Notes: generated by a model from the letters alone, not told the origin. A stretch of DNA of 64,000 bases from G963662605 sp963667005 (GCA_963667005.1 OY762937.1:3286001-3350000); one strand, 5' to 3'. Positions 9,083-18,670 are shown, numbered from the stretch's first letter. Translations and numbers: made by a program.

Positions 9083-10645
9083 TTAATTCCTTCCCGCGAT
9101 TATCGCTGTTGCAAGACGGCTCGCAGCGGCATTTGATTCCATAACAATCACACCTTCTGCCTTCAACGCCTCCACAACAATATTCCTGTTTTGAGGATCA
9201 CTCTCCGTACCTGTAACTGAAGCCACAACCGGAATAACACGTTTCTGTTTACCGGTACTTTGTTTCACTTCTTTAAGTACGGGGATAATTTCAGCTAACG
9301 GGTTCATATTTGCGCCGTAACCGAGCACAATGTCTAATAATATGACAGCCGTCTCAGCATCCTGTGCTTCAGTAAGAATCCGTTTATTTCTTGTTGAGTA
9401 GTCAATCATCGGGTGGGGCTTGCCTACTGTAAATTCATCATCGCCTAAATCAACGATAGTATTCTTCTCGCTTTTCCATGCATCCTTTAATTGACTAACA
9501 CCGGATATCGGAGTGTTTGAATACAAATCCTTAACTTCATCACGGCAAAGCAGCTGGGTTTCATCGCAGAACGTTCCACCGCTGAATAATGCACGCAAAT
9601 ATTTTTGCTGTGGCAGCAATTTTGTTTTTTCTTTTGCTGCAATTTCAAGAATTTCTTTTGAGCGTGCTGATAGCTTTTCCTGAACACTTGCAACATTCTG
9701 TTTGGCTGCGAGTGCAACAGATAATAATGCACCTTCTTCCAACGTTTGAGCGGCTGTTATCTTACTTCCCTTCAGTAACTCAACCGGAGAACCAAGAAAT
9801 ACGCCGACAACCGGTTTGGAAATCTTTTCCGTAAGCGCTTTTACTTTTTCAATCACTTCAGGTGCCGGTGGTTTTGATACAAGTAGAATTACTTCTGTTT
9901 CAGCATCTGCTGCTAATGCAGATATTCCCTGCAAAAACATGATACCGCCAACTTGCTTTTTTACATCACGTCCACCTGTACCGATAGCTTGAGAAACTCC
10001 GCCGCCAAAGTTTGAGATAATACAGCTTACTTCCTGACATCCCGTACCTGATGCCGCGACAATGCCTATGTTCCCGCGTTTTACCACATTCGCAAATGCG
10101 AGCGGAACGCCGTTGATGATTGCTGTGCCGCAATCGGGACCCATAACGAACAATTCTCTTTTGCTCGCAAACTCTTTCAGAGCAATCTCTTTTTCAATCG
10201 AAACATTATCTGAAAAAAGCATAACATGCAATCCGTTCTCAAGCGATTTTTGAGCGACATCACCGGCATAACGGCCGGCAACAGAAATGAGAGCAAGGTT
10301 TGCACCCGGTAAATATTTAACCGCCTCATCAACGCTTGCAGGTTGAAAGTTTGAACCGCTGTCATCGTTCTTCGCGGGTTTTAATAATGTTTCTATCTGC
10401 GAAAGAATGCTCTTTGAATCAACTGCATCTTCTGTTTTAAATGCTATAAGAAGATCCATTTCTGTTGCATCGGAAAATTCCTTCAGCAGCATTCCTGATT
10501 CTTTCAGCGTGGCTTTATTTTCATCAGTACCCATAACAGCAGCAGAATCAATAATTCCGTTGAGACCCGCAAGCTGTTTTGCCACGAGCATAATTGATAC
10601 GGAATCAAAATACTCGCCTTTTTTTATAATACCTTGAGTCTTCAT
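9083..10645 (-). CDS. fdrA: FdrA family protein (AllF-like carbamoyltransferase subunit)
   Basis: A 520-residue FdrA homologue. The N-terminal half has a CoA-binding/SucD-like fold. It includes GIVAASGTGCQEVS, IGTGGRD and VSKPP in the 195-265 region, corresponding to the phospho-His region of succinyl-CoA synthetase alpha chains. The C-terminal part resembles a ligase domain. E. coli FdrA is reported as AllF, a subunit of oxamate carbamoyltransferase. Here it lies between AllH-like and AllG-like genes, with gaps of 34 and 3 bases. The substrate need not be oxamate, because the surrounding genes differ from the allantoin cluster. Confidence 0.85.
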   Translation of the reverse strand: MKTQGIIKKGEYFDSVSIMLVAKQLAGLNGIIDSAAVMGTDENKATLKESGMLLKEFSDATEMDLLIAFKTEDAVDSKSILSQIETLLKPAKNDDSGSNFQPASVDEAVKYLPGANLALISVAGRYAGDVAQKSLENGLHVMLFSDNVSIEKEIALKEFASKRELFVMGPDCGTAIINGVPLAFANVVKRGNIGIVAASGTGCQEVSCIISNFGGGVSQAIGTGGRDVKKQVGGIMFLQGISALAADAETEVILLVSKPPAPEVIEKVKALTEKISKPVVGVFLGSPVELLKGSKITAAQTLEEGALLSVALAAKQNVASVQEKLSARSKEILEIAAKEKTKLLPQQKYLRALFSGGTFCDETQLLCRDEVKDLYSNTPISGVSQLKDAWKSEKNTIVDLGDDEFTVGKPHPMIDYSTRNKRILTEAQDAETAVILLDIVLGYGANMNPLAEIIPVLKEVKQSTGKQKRVIPVVASVTGTESDPQNRNIVVEALKAEGVIVMESNAAASRLATAIIAGRN

Positions 10646-10679
10646 AAAATTTATTCAGTAATTAAATGTATAATCTGTT

Positions 10680-11531
10680 TTATACGGCTATCTTCGCGAA
10701 ATCGAAAGCCGATATCATTCTTTTGAATACCAAGAGAAAGCCGACTGCCATATCAGCACCCGATGTATGTCCTATTTCCAAAACGCGCGTAACGTTTTGT
10801 TTTACATCTGCCGCATCGCCGGACAATAACGATTGTATAAGGTTTTTGTTCTTCTCGAACAGCATTCCCTTTGCAGCACAATGTAAAAATGAATTTGTAA
10901 ACTTGTTTTGAGAAACAGCAATCTCCTCAATACGGGAAATTGATTGTTTCATATCCCATCCCGATAATTCAGCAATGAGATTATATGCAATCAGCACGCC
11001 TGCGATTGCATCGTCCCCTCCCGGGGTAAGGCCGATACCGACGCCTTTCAGCGCAGCGACACCCTTTTCAACATCACCGGATTCTAATTCCTTCAATCCG
11101 GCATACAGTTTTCGTTTTAAAATATTCTGAAAGTTATTTTGTGGAACAACATCAATCTGATCAGAGAAATAAAACGTCAAACTGCTTTCAGGAGAAAGTT
11201 CAATGAGAACTTTTTCGAAATAATCCAGATTCTCTTTCAATTTGTTGAAATCAAATCCGTTAAAATTAAAAAAGGGATTGTAACGTTTCGACTCATCAAG
11301 GAAAATCTCTTCGCCATTCAAAACAATTGAGTGACTACGTACTTCCAATGATGCTATCGAATCCGTCACAATCCCTTTAGCAACAATATTCAGCGGACCC
11401 CCGCCAATTTTCTCAGTAACCACGGATACAAGGTTTTCACAGGCAATAAAATTCACTACCGATGAAAAACGTGAGTGCATTTCATACGTTCCGCAGCTGA
11501 GAAGATTACCGTAGCTGAGTATTTCCGTCAT
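10680..11531 (-). CDS. DUF2877 family protein, AllH (YlbF)-like
   Basis: A 283-residue DUF2877 protein. The hallmark GLTPGGDDAIAG lies near residue 168. In E. coli the homologue YlbF (AllH) partners FdrA and YlbE. The start codon overlaps the stop of the DUF35 gene in an ATGA, which shows translational coupling between the thiolase/DUF35 pair and the carbamoyltransferase-like set. This coupling is the best evidence that the two modules act in one pathway. Confidence 0.82.
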   Translation of the reverse strand: MTEILSYGNLLSCGTYEMHSRFSSVVNFIACENLVSVVTEKIGGGPLNIVAKGIVTDSIASLEVRSHSIVLNGEEIFLDESKRYNPFFNFNGFDFNKLKENLDYFEKVLIELSPESSLTFYFSDQIDVVPQNNFQNILKRKLYAGLKELESGDVEKGVAALKGVGIGLTPGGDDAIAGVLIAYNLIAELSGWDMKQSISRIEEIAVSQNKFTNSFLHCAAKGMLFEKNKNLIQSLLSGDAADVKQNVTRVLEIGHTSGADMAVGFLLVFKRMISAFDFAKIAV

Positions 11532-11875
11532 GCTTTATAGAATACCATCCCAAGGATTTTCTTGTATTCGTCTTTGCGCACAACTTCAATTTTGCCTTCA
11601 ACCTTCATACCGATCTTCGGTGATTCGATACTAAGCTGACCTGTAATTCTGTTACCGTCTTCAAGTTCAACGATACCTAAAGCGAGAGTCTTTACTTCGT
11701 AATCCGATGGCGGATTATAAAGAATCGTATAGGTCATCAGTTTACCTTTTTTTGGCAACGGAACGATATCGAATTCGAAATGATCGTTCTCACCGCATTT
11801 TTTGCAGGTGGTTTTGTAAGGATAGTGGAGCGTTCCGCATTTCCGGCATTTATATGCATAAATATTGAGTTCCAT
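11528..11875 (-). CDS. DUF35 OB-fold protein with zinc ribbon
   Basis: About 115 residues. A rubredoxin-like zinc ribbon (CRKC and CKKC, about residues 9-26) is followed by an OB-fold DUF35 domain. DUF35 proteins bind thiolase-fold partners and bring acyl-CoA substrates to them, as in archaeal HMG-CoA synthase complexes and actinobacterial steroid aldolases. The start at 11875 is chosen because AAGGAG lies just upstream and the zinc ribbon begins right after it; longer in-frame starts would run back into the thiolase gene. It begins 1 base after the thiolase-like stop and overlaps the next gene by 4 bases. Confidence 0.87.
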   Translation of the reverse strand: MELNIYAYKCRKCGTLHYPYKTTCKKCGENDHFEFDIVPLPKKGKLMTYTILYNPPSDYEVKTLALGIVELEDGNRITGQLSIESPKIGMKVEGKIEVVRKDEYKKILGMVFYKA

Positions 11876-11876
11876 A

Positions 11877-13052
11877 TTAGCTCTCCTTAATGAAAGTGAG
11901 ACATACAACGTTATTTCCGAAACCGCCGAAGTTACAGGTAAATCCGATTTTTGCATCTTTTACCTGACGCTTGCCGGCTTTACCGCGCAGCTGTAATACG
12001 ATTTCGTGAGCCTGACCTACACCAGTAGCTCCAACCGGATGGCCTTTTGCTTTCAATCCACCTGATGGGTTAATAGGAAGCTTTCCGCCAATCTGGGTCA
12101 CACCTTTTTCAAGTGCAATATGGCCTTCGCCTTTTTTGAAGAATCCGACTTCTTCGCTCTCTGCAATTTCAAGAATGGTGAATGCATCGTGCAACTCTGC
12201 AACGTCAACATCCGAAGGTTTAACACCTGCCATAGCAAAGCTCTTCTTTGATGCTTCGCGAACTGCGAGCAAGTCGGTAGGGTCTTTGCGTTCGTGTACG
12301 CAGTGTGTATCGGTAGCCTGACCAATACCTGCGAGACGAATCATCGGTTTCTTTAATTTTTTCATTACTTCTTCCGAAACCAGAACAACGGCAGCGCCGC
12401 CATCGGATACCGGACATACATCGTAGAATCTCAAAGGATCTGCAACGTATGGATTGTTTGTTGAAGCTTCAGGAGAATCAAGAATACCTTCAACAGTGAT
12501 ATCTTCATGCAAGTGAGCAAAGAAGTTATCCATAGCATTTTTATGATTTTTAACTGCGACCATGGCGAGGTGACGCTGTGTAACGCCGTATTTTTCCATG
12601 TACGCGCGAGCGAACATACCGGCGAGTGAAGGAAGAGTAACGCCGTAAATATATTCAGCCTGCGGATGGGTAAGCGTTGCAACAAAGTCAGTTGCTTCGA
12701 GAGGATTTGCTTCTCTCATTCTTTCGGCACCGATAACTAAAACGGCATCGCACATTCCTGATGCAATTGCCATATAGCCTTCTTTAATTGCCGAAGCGCC
12801 TGAAGCCGGGCCGTTTTCAATAGTTTCTGCACCTGCAGGTGTCAGACTCATGTGGTCTACAACTGCACTTGCTAAGCCTGTTTGTCCGTTAACTCTACCG
12901 CCGCCCATGTTGGCAACGTAGAGATGATCAACTTTTTTCAAACCGGCATCGCGTAAAGCGTCCAGGCCGGCGTAAGCTGCGATTTCAACCAGCGGATATT
13001 CCAAACGGGTAAAGCTGGTAATACCGATTCCTGCTACATATACATTCTTCAT
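11877..13052 (-). CDS. SCP2-type thiolase-fold protein lacking the nucleophilic Cys
   Basis: A 391-residue protein with a complete thiolase fold. C-terminal motifs are present: HDAF (about 288), GHPVGATG (about 347) and CNFGG near the end. At the nucleophile position, where thiolases read CASG, this protein reads ENGPASG, so Pro82 replaces the Cys. It therefore should not perform ordinary thiolysis through an acyl-Cys intermediate. DUF35-partnered, Cys-less thiolase homologues such as Ltp2 are retro-aldolases acting on CoA thioesters. A similar C-C cleaving or forming role is a reasonable inference here. The gene is 1 base from its DUF35 partner and 1 base from the upstream gene. Confidence 0.87.
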   Translation of the reverse strand: MKNVYVAGIGITSFTRLEYPLVEIAAYAGLDALRDAGLKKVDHLYVANMGGGRVNGQTGLASAVVDHMSLTPAGAETIENGPASGASAIKEGYMAIASGMCDAVLVIGAERMREANPLEATDFVATLTHPQAEYIYGVTLPSLAGMFARAYMEKYGVTQRHLAMVAVKNHKNAMDNFFAHLHEDITVEGILDSPEASTNNPYVADPLRFYDVCPVSDGGAAVVLVSEEVMKKLKKPMIRLAGIGQATDTHCVHERKDPTDLLAVREASKKSFAMAGVKPSDVDVAELHDAFTILEIAESEEVGFFKKGEGHIALEKGVTQIGGKLPINPSGGLKAKGHPVGATGVGQAHEIVLQLRGKAGKRQVKDAKIGFTCNFGGFGNNVVCLTFIKES

Positions 13053-13053
13053 C

Positions 13054-13800
13054 TTATTTGCCTCCCAATCTTCTTTTCATTTCGATAAGAGAGGTACCGG
13101 TTGAATCAAGCATTGAGCGGGTCATTGCCAATAAATCTTCCGGAGCTTTTGGCGGATCTTTTGGCGGTAAGATTGCTGCTTTCGCTTGTTCCAGTAAGTG
13201 TTCAGGAACAGGACGTCTTCCGACAACCAGAGTGTTGCGTGCTTTATCAAAAAGTTCTTTTGTCAATGCCCATGAAGGACATCCGCCTAATTCGTGCGGG
13301 ATGTGGAAGCGTTTTTCGAGCTTATATTCAATCATCCATCTTCTGAAACCAATGCCGGATTCAGCAACGATGAGAACTTCTTTTTGTTTCAGAATGTCCA
13401 TGTGATATTCCATCTTCGTTGCGAATGCATGAGCACCAACACGAAGACCGCGGCGAAGTGAGAATGTATGATATGACATACCAACATCCGGATTAACGAT
13501 ACGGCCGTTTACGATAGCAGCTAACTCGCCTTCAATCTGACAAACCAAAACATACTCATCCTGTACACGGTAGGTGTAGTATGCTAACAGCTCAGAATAC
13601 AGACGCGCAGCAACAATATGATAAAAGTCGCGTTCGCAATGTATCAAAGGTTCAACGTGTGGTAGAATATCCGGAATGTCTTCTCTCTCAACCTGTCTGA
13701 CGATCATCGTTTGCCCGTTGGCAAGAGTCATCATTTTAGGCGGAAATTTTGGCATTGGAGTATCAATCGGACGTAAGATTTTCTCTAAATCTATTGCCAT
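13054..13800 (-). CDS. GNAT-like conserved protein, first gene of the catabolic operon
   Basis: A 248-residue protein with a likely acyltransferase-like core (residues about 27-190). It opens with a VRQVEREDIPDI stretch typical of GNAT beta1-alpha1 and has no signal peptide or membrane segment. I do not recognise a specific function. It is first in the operon, 1 base before the thiolase-like gene, so it belongs to the same pathway. The acyl-CoA binding signature is not clear, and the GNAT assignment rests on overall pattern. The 400-base region upstream is AT-rich and shared with the divergent esterase gene. Confidence 0.6.
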   Translation of the reverse strand: MAIDLEKILRPIDTPMPKFPPKMMTLANGQTMIVRQVEREDIPDILPHVEPLIHCERDFYHIVAARLYSELLAYYTYRVQDEYVLVCQIEGELAAIVNGRIVNPDVGMSYHTFSLRRGLRVGAHAFATKMEYHMDILKQKEVLIVAESGIGFRRWMIEYKLEKRFHIPHELGGCPSWALTKELFDKARNTLVVGRRPVPEHLLEQAKAAILPPKDPPKAPEDLLAMTRSMLDSTGTSLIEMKRRLGGK

Positions 13801-14202
13801 ATAAGCCTCAAATAAGTTGTGGAAATAATGATCTATTTAATATCAATTGAAAATTGAGCTTAAATCGTACCTATTTAAATAGAGAAAATAATCAATTTTT
13901 TTAATATCAGGCAAAAAATATTTGATTTTTTCAAAAAAATTTCGATGCTAATATTCCCCATTTTTGCAAATATTTAAAAATTATTCAAAATATTTGAGTT
14001 TTAGCTTGTCTCCCCTGCAAAATAGCTGCTAAAACTACCTTTCTCTGTATATACTCAAAAGAATAGCAGCCGGGTTCAATAACCTCCGAATTAAGCCTCT
14101 GCGGAAAATATGTATTGACAAAAGCATGTCGATTACCTATATTATGTATGTTGTCATACAACTTTAATATGAATTTCATCATCACTATTGAAAGACTCAT
14201 AC
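13801..14202. other. Divergent AT-rich intergenic region
   Basis: About 400 bases without a credible gene between the catabolic operon (minus) and the T9SS esterase (plus). It should hold the promoters of both. A clear sigma70-like promoter faces the esterase at 14115-14143. I could not identify the operon promoter or an operator; the stretch 13850-13990 is rich in A and T runs. Confidence 0.5.
14115..14143 (+). promoter_or_regulatory. Consensus sigma70-like promoter
   Basis: TTGACA at 14115-14120, a 17-base spacer, then TATATT at 14138-14143. The expected start is near 14150, about 50 bases before the esterase start codon. Confidence 0.65.
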
Positions 14203-16563
14203 ATGTACCGGCCGCTGACAAAGATATTGTTAACCGCTCTATTCCTTGTGCTTTTACAATCGCTCGCTTTTTCTCAAATCACCTCCCTCACTTCAGGTAA
14301 TTGGAGTTCATCTTCAACATGGGTAGGTGGCGTTGTCCCCTCTTCAACGGATAATGTTGTTATTGCAGCTGGACATATCGTGACTTTGGATACTGTTCCA
14401 GTCCAATGCAACGACCTTACCATTAGCGGCAGTAGTGCTACACTTCGATTCGCGATAAACGGCACTGTATCAAACCTAACTGTTTACGGCAATGTTCTGG
14501 TGAATTCAGGCGGCAGGCTTCGTGTTGAGAATAGAAACCCTGTCGGTGCAGCAAATAGTTACGTGGAACATACCTTAACACTTTATGGAAACCTGACTAA
14601 CAAAGGCACTCTTGATTTACGCGGCGGCAGTACTTCCGGTGGAACGAGCAACGGTGTTTTAACGACGTTCACCGGTTCAACAAACTCGACCATCTCACTG
14701 GTCAGCACTACATATCAGGGTTCAGTCGAGGAATTCAATGGTATAACTATCAAAAAATCTAACGGTGCAAAAGTCATACTTGCAACAGGCAATCTGTTTA
14801 TGTCAAGTAGCACAAGTGTCGGCCCCTGCATTTTAACATTAACTAACGGCATCATTGAGACAGGTAATAACGCGTGGGTCTATCTTGCAACTAACGGGGC
14901 AGGAATTGTCGGTGCATCGCAGAGCAGCTATATAAAGGGAACGCTCGGACGCGGTATGAACAGCAGTGGAACGACTGAAAAGATTTTTTACATTGGAGAC
15001 TCATTAAAGATGCGGCCAATTACCGTCCGCACAACAACCGGCGGTATTTCCAGCGGCCATTACGTATTTGCAAAATTAGTCAACGGCAGCGCGAATAACG
15101 GCTCCAGTGTCCTTTCCAACGGCATTGACAGTGTTTCAACATTACGCTATTATCAAGTTGGATATTCAAAGGGCGGTGTCACAACAGCTTCGGACAGTAT
15201 GACATTTTCACAGTTCACTCCGACATATAACAATGACGATAATCTTCAAGAGGGAGCAAACGGATTAACAGTCGCGTATTCAACAGATGGAAGAACAACT
15301 TGGATTGGTGCAGGCCCGACGAATCATGTTACCGATCTATCGAATCCTCCTACCGAAATTCAGTGTACTGCGATCAGTCCGGTTCTCACGCTTAAAGATG
15401 CAGGAACAATGTTCGTATCCTTAGCACACCTTACCGGCGGTAATACCGGTCTGATACCCGATAGCACTAATGCGAAATATGGTCCTTTTACACTCAACCA
15501 ATATGATTTATGGAAAGCCAAGTCCTCAAAGCCGACACCGTTGGTTATCTGGATTCACGGCGGCGGCTTGACACAAGGGAGCAAGGTTGATGTTTCCTCT
15601 ACTTTGGTAGAAGCATTGTTAGCAAAAGGAATTTCTGTAGCCTCTATCAACTACAGGCTGACTCCGGAAGTTGTCATACCACAGCACTACATGGATTGCG
15701 CGCGTGCGATTCAATATTTCAGATACCATGCAGCTGAATTAAACCTTGATTCGAATAAAGTTGCTGCAGGCGGAAGTTCTGCCGGAGCGCTAACAGCCTT
15801 CTGGCTTGCATTCCACGACGATCTGGCTGATGCATCAAACACTGATCCAATTTTACGCATGTCAACCAGATTAGCAGGCGTTGCCTGTTGGAGTGGTCAG
15901 ACTTCCATTGATAAAAGGGACTGCTTAGCGTGGATAGGTCCGAAAGTTCTTGAGTTCAGCTATTTCACGGGTGCAGTATTCGGCATTCCGGCAGACTCAA
16001 TGGATACCCCATCAGCATATGCAACATTCGAAATGGCCTCACCGTATCATTGGGTTACAAAAGACGACCCAGCAGTGTGGATGTACTATACCTATGTTGA
16101 CACTCCAGCTACTTCGAGTGAAGCGATACACCATGTAAATTTCGGCTACCATTTGAAAGCGAAGATGGATTCACTTGGATTGGAGAGCAGCATTCTGACA
16201 CCGGCATACACCGGCAGTGTCACAACATCAGCGGTCAATTTTTACGTCAATAAGTTGAATGCAATTACCGATACTAAAGAAACCGGCAATGCAGTTAAAA
16301 AAGATTTTCGCTTGGACCAGAATTATCCTAACCCGTTTAATCCGTCCACATTGATAAATTATCGCTTGTCTCAAGCAGAGCATGTTGTACTGAAAGTATA
16401 CGATGCTTTGGGTAATGAGATAAAAACTTTGGTTAACGAAATAAAACCACAAGGTGAATATCATCTCACCTTCAATGCTTCCGGTTTACCGAGCGGCATT
16501 TACTTCTACAGCTTAAGAGCTGGAAGATATTCCGAGACCAGAAAAATGATATTGATAAAATAA
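14203..16563 (+). CDS. Secreted alpha/beta-hydrolase (esterase/lipase) with T9SS sorting domain
   Basis: About 786 residues, with four parts. A signal peptide covers residues 1-25 (hydrophobic, ending LAFSQ). A G8-like beta domain follows. A long beta-rich linker comes next. The alpha/beta-hydrolase of the esterase/lipase type (about 430-650) has the oxyanion motif HGGG and nucleophile motif GGSSAGA. The last 75 residues form a type IX sorting domain with YPNPFNPST and a C-terminal SETRKMILIK, so the protein is probably exported and displayed on the cell surface. The ATG at 14203 is preferred over TTG at 14188 because the signal peptide begins there. Substrate unknown. Confidence 0.85.
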   Translation: MYRPLTKILLTALFLVLLQSLAFSQITSLTSGNWSSSSTWVGGVVPSSTDNVVIAAGHIVTLDTVPVQCNDLTISGSSATLRFAINGTVSNLTVYGNVLVNSGGRLRVENRNPVGAANSYVEHTLTLYGNLTNKGTLDLRGGSTSGGTSNGVLTTFTGSTNSTISLVSTTYQGSVEEFNGITIKKSNGAKVILATGNLFMSSSTSVGPCILTLTNGIIETGNNAWVYLATNGAGIVGASQSSYIKGTLGRGMNSSGTTEKIFYIGDSLKMRPITVRTTTGGISSGHYVFAKLVNGSANNGSSVLSNGIDSVSTLRYYQVGYSKGGVTTASDSMTFSQFTPTYNNDDNLQEGANGLTVAYSTDGRTTWIGAGPTNHVTDLSNPPTEIQCTAISPVLTLKDAGTMFVSLAHLTGGNTGLIPDSTNAKYGPFTLNQYDLWKAKSSKPTPLVIWIHGGGLTQGSKVDVSSTLVEALLAKGISVASINYRLTPEVVIPQHYMDCARAIQYFRYHAAELNLDSNKVAAGGSSAGALTAFWLAFHDDLADASNTDPILRMSTRLAGVACWSGQTSIDKRDCLAWIGPKVLEFSYFTGAVFGIPADSMDTPSAYATFEMASPYHWVTKDDPAVWMYYTYVDTPATSSEAIHHVNFGYHLKAKMDSLGLESSILTPAYTGSVTTSAVNFYVNKLNAITDTKETGNAVKKDFRLDQNYPNPFNPSTLINYRLSQAEHVVLKVYDALGNEIKTLVNEIKPQGEYHLTFNASGLPSGIYFYSLRAGRYSETRKMILIK

Positions 16564-16585
16564 TTTTCCGACTATAAGGCTCTAT

Positions 16586-16622
16586 ATGCCGTCCCGGCTT
16601 CGGTCTGGACGGCATTTTTTTT
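16586..16622 (+). terminator. Intrinsic terminator of the T9SS esterase gene
   Basis: A hairpin with ATGCCGTCC pairing to GGACGGCAT, followed by eight T residues, about 25 bases after the stop codon. Confidence 0.9.
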
Positions 16623-16632
16623 GCGAATTAAT

Positions 16633-16664
16633 AAAAAAGCCGCACCATAATATTGGTACGGCTT
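16633..16664 (-). terminator. Intrinsic terminator of pilin-like gene copy 2
   Basis: AAGCCGCACCA (16637-16647) pairs with 16654-16664 with one mismatch, and on the minus strand is followed by a T run. It lies about 25 bases after the pilin-like stop and faces the esterase terminator. Confidence 0.85.
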
Positions 16665-16687
16665 ATGGAATAATCTAAGCTGTGTAG

Positions 16688-17068
16688 TTAATTTGTCTTT
16701 GCAACAGTAATGGAAGTTGGAGTTACGGTAGCTGTATGAACTAAAGGACTGCCGCTATCTCCATTCTCAGTACCTGTACCGGTTATTGTGACAGATTGTG
16801 CAGCAACTGTGACAGTGTACGACCCGTTAGAATTACTTGCGAGTCCTGTAGGAATTGTCCACCCCGTAAAGGTATTTGATCCGCCGCCCATTGAAGCCGG
16901 TTTCTTATAATACTGTTGAGCCATTGCGCCGAGATTGTTCAGATCTGCAATTACCGCATTACGATTTGCGTCCACCGAACTGGCATTAAATAGATTAATA
17001 CCAACGACAATAGCTATACCTACAATTATAACCCCAAGAACAATGAGCAGAAGTTGTTGCTGACCCAT
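16688..17068 (-). CDS. Pilin-like protein with MG|QQQ leader, copy 2 of 3
   Basis: A 126-residue protein differing from copy 1 (2367-2747) at only two positions: Ser to Ala in the middle and Lys to Pro near the C-terminus. It has the same single N-terminal hydrophobic helix, pilin-like segment and small beta domain. The DNA is far more diverged than the protein: in the last 17 codons the residues are identical but 12 codons differ. It has an AAAGG ribosome site and its own terminator, and it is isolated from any other pilus gene here. Likely a structural pilin or pseudopilin (inference). Confidence 0.8.
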   Translation of the reverse strand: MGQQQLLLIVLGVIIVGIAIVVGINLFNASSVDANRNAVIADLNNLGAMAQQYYKKPASMGGGSNTFTGWTIPTGLASNSNGSYTVTVAAQSVTITGTGTENGDSGSPLVHTATVTPTSITVAKTN

Positions 17069-17191
17069 AGCAAGCCTTTCAATTTGAGATTAAGAAATAA
17101 TAACGGCGTAATAAATTTATTCACACAAAAAAAATCAATGTAAAATCTTTTGCTGTGATTTCCATTACATCACTTATCGCCGTTATTTATC

Positions 17192-18652
17192 TTAATGCAT
17201 CGTGTAGGCTCTTGAAACATTCTTCATAAGATCTTTGTGAACTGCAGCTGCGCATTTTCTTCCTTCGCTGATCGCCCATACGACCAATGACTGGCCTCTG
17301 CGAACATCACCTGCAGCATAAACTTTTTCAAGTGTTGTTTTATACTCGGGTTCACCATTTGATTGGTTGGTCTTAACATTTCCTCTACGGTCAAGCTCCA
17401 TTCCCAAATTTTCAAGATCCCTGATAAGTCTGCTCTTAGTCGGATGAACAAATCCCAAAGCGAGGAGAACAAGATCTGCTTCCATGATAAATTCGCTTCC
17501 GGGGCGGTCCTGAAGTGAACCGTTAACAAAATCAACCTCGCAGCAATTCATTGCAGTCAGTTCGCCTTTATCGTTCCCGGTAAAAGACTTTGTGTTGATG
17601 CTCCAGCGTCTTTCAACACCCTCTTCATGACTCGAACCTGTTCTTAACATGTTCGGCCAGTAAGGCCATGGTGTTGAAGGAGAACGTTGTTCAGGTGGTT
17701 TGGGGAACAATTCAATCTGGGTTACTGAGGCAGCGCCCTGCCGTGTTGCAGTTCCGACGCAATCAGCTCCGGTATCACCGCCGCCGATAACGACTACTTT
17801 CTTTCCGCGCGCATTAATAGTTAATTCTCTTTGTGCTCCACCGTTTACCCTGTTTTGATCAACGAGATAATCCATAGCAAAGTACACGCCTTTCAATTCC
17901 CTTCCGGGGATCGGTAAATCTCTCGGGGTCTCGGAGCCGCATGCAAGTATAATAGCATCGTAGCGCTCAAGCATTTCCGATGTTTCCATATTAACACCGG
18001 CATTAAAACTGGTAACAAATTTTACGCCTTCTTTCGTCATTTGGCGTACCCGGCGGTCAATATGTACTTTTTCTAATTTAAAATCAGGGATACCGTAGCG
18101 AAGAAGTCCGCCCGGCTTTTCATTTTTTTCATACACCGTAACCGAGTGCCCTACTCGTGCAAGCTGTTGAGCAGCTGCTAATCCGGCAGGCCCCGAACCG
18201 ACAACCGCGATATTTTTTCCGGTCCTTTTCGTCGGCGGACGCGCTATGATCCATCCTTCGAAAATCGCCTTATCGGCAATTGTTCTTTCAATTGATTTGA
18301 TTGCAACCGGATCGGAATTGATTCCGCAGGTACATGCATATTCACAAGGAGCCGGACAAAGACGCCCGGTAAATTCCGGAAAATTATTTGTACCGTGCAG
18401 GTTATCCAACGCTTCCTGCCACCTACCGTTGTAGATGTAATCATTCCACTCCGGAATATTATTGTGCAGAGGGCATCCGGTATCACCATGACAAAACGGT
18501 ATACCGCAGTCCATACAGCGTGCGCCTTGTATTTTTACCGCATCGCCTGCAAACGGATGTTCAAATTCTTTTTGATGTTTAATTCTGCTCTCGACACTAT
18601 CTTTTGCCGGAGTTTCACGTTTGTATTCTTTAAATCCTGTTACTTTACCCAT
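17192..18652 (-). CDS. gltD: Glutamate synthase (NADPH) small subunit
   Basis: A 486-residue GltD of normal length. The N-terminal Fe-S domain has CMDCGIPFC and CPAPCEYAC, the 4Fe-4S ligands. The FAD site follows with GSGPAGLAAA, then the NADPH site with GGGDTGADCVG. It supplies electrons from NADPH to GltB for making glutamate from 2-oxoglutarate and glutamine. It lies 18 bases after gltB, so the two form an operon in the order gltB-gltD. Confidence 0.96.
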   Translation of the reverse strand: MGKVTGFKEYKRETPAKDSVESRIKHQKEFEHPFAGDAVKIQGARCMDCGIPFCHGDTGCPLHNNIPEWNDYIYNGRWQEALDNLHGTNNFPEFTGRLCPAPCEYACTCGINSDPVAIKSIERTIADKAIFEGWIIARPPTKRTGKNIAVVGSGPAGLAAAQQLARVGHSVTVYEKNEKPGGLLRYGIPDFKLEKVHIDRRVRQMTKEGVKFVTSFNAGVNMETSEMLERYDAIILACGSETPRDLPIPGRELKGVYFAMDYLVDQNRVNGGAQRELTINARGKKVVVIGGGDTGADCVGTATRQGAASVTQIELFPKPPEQRSPSTPWPYWPNMLRTGSSHEEGVERRWSINTKSFTGNDKGELTAMNCCEVDFVNGSLQDRPGSEFIMEADLVLLALGFVHPTKSRLIRDLENLGMELDRRGNVKTNQSNGEPEYKTTLEKVYAAGDVRRGQSLVVWAISEGRKCAAAVHKDLMKNVSRAYTMH

Positions 18653-18670
18653 ATTGCTATCTACTCTATC

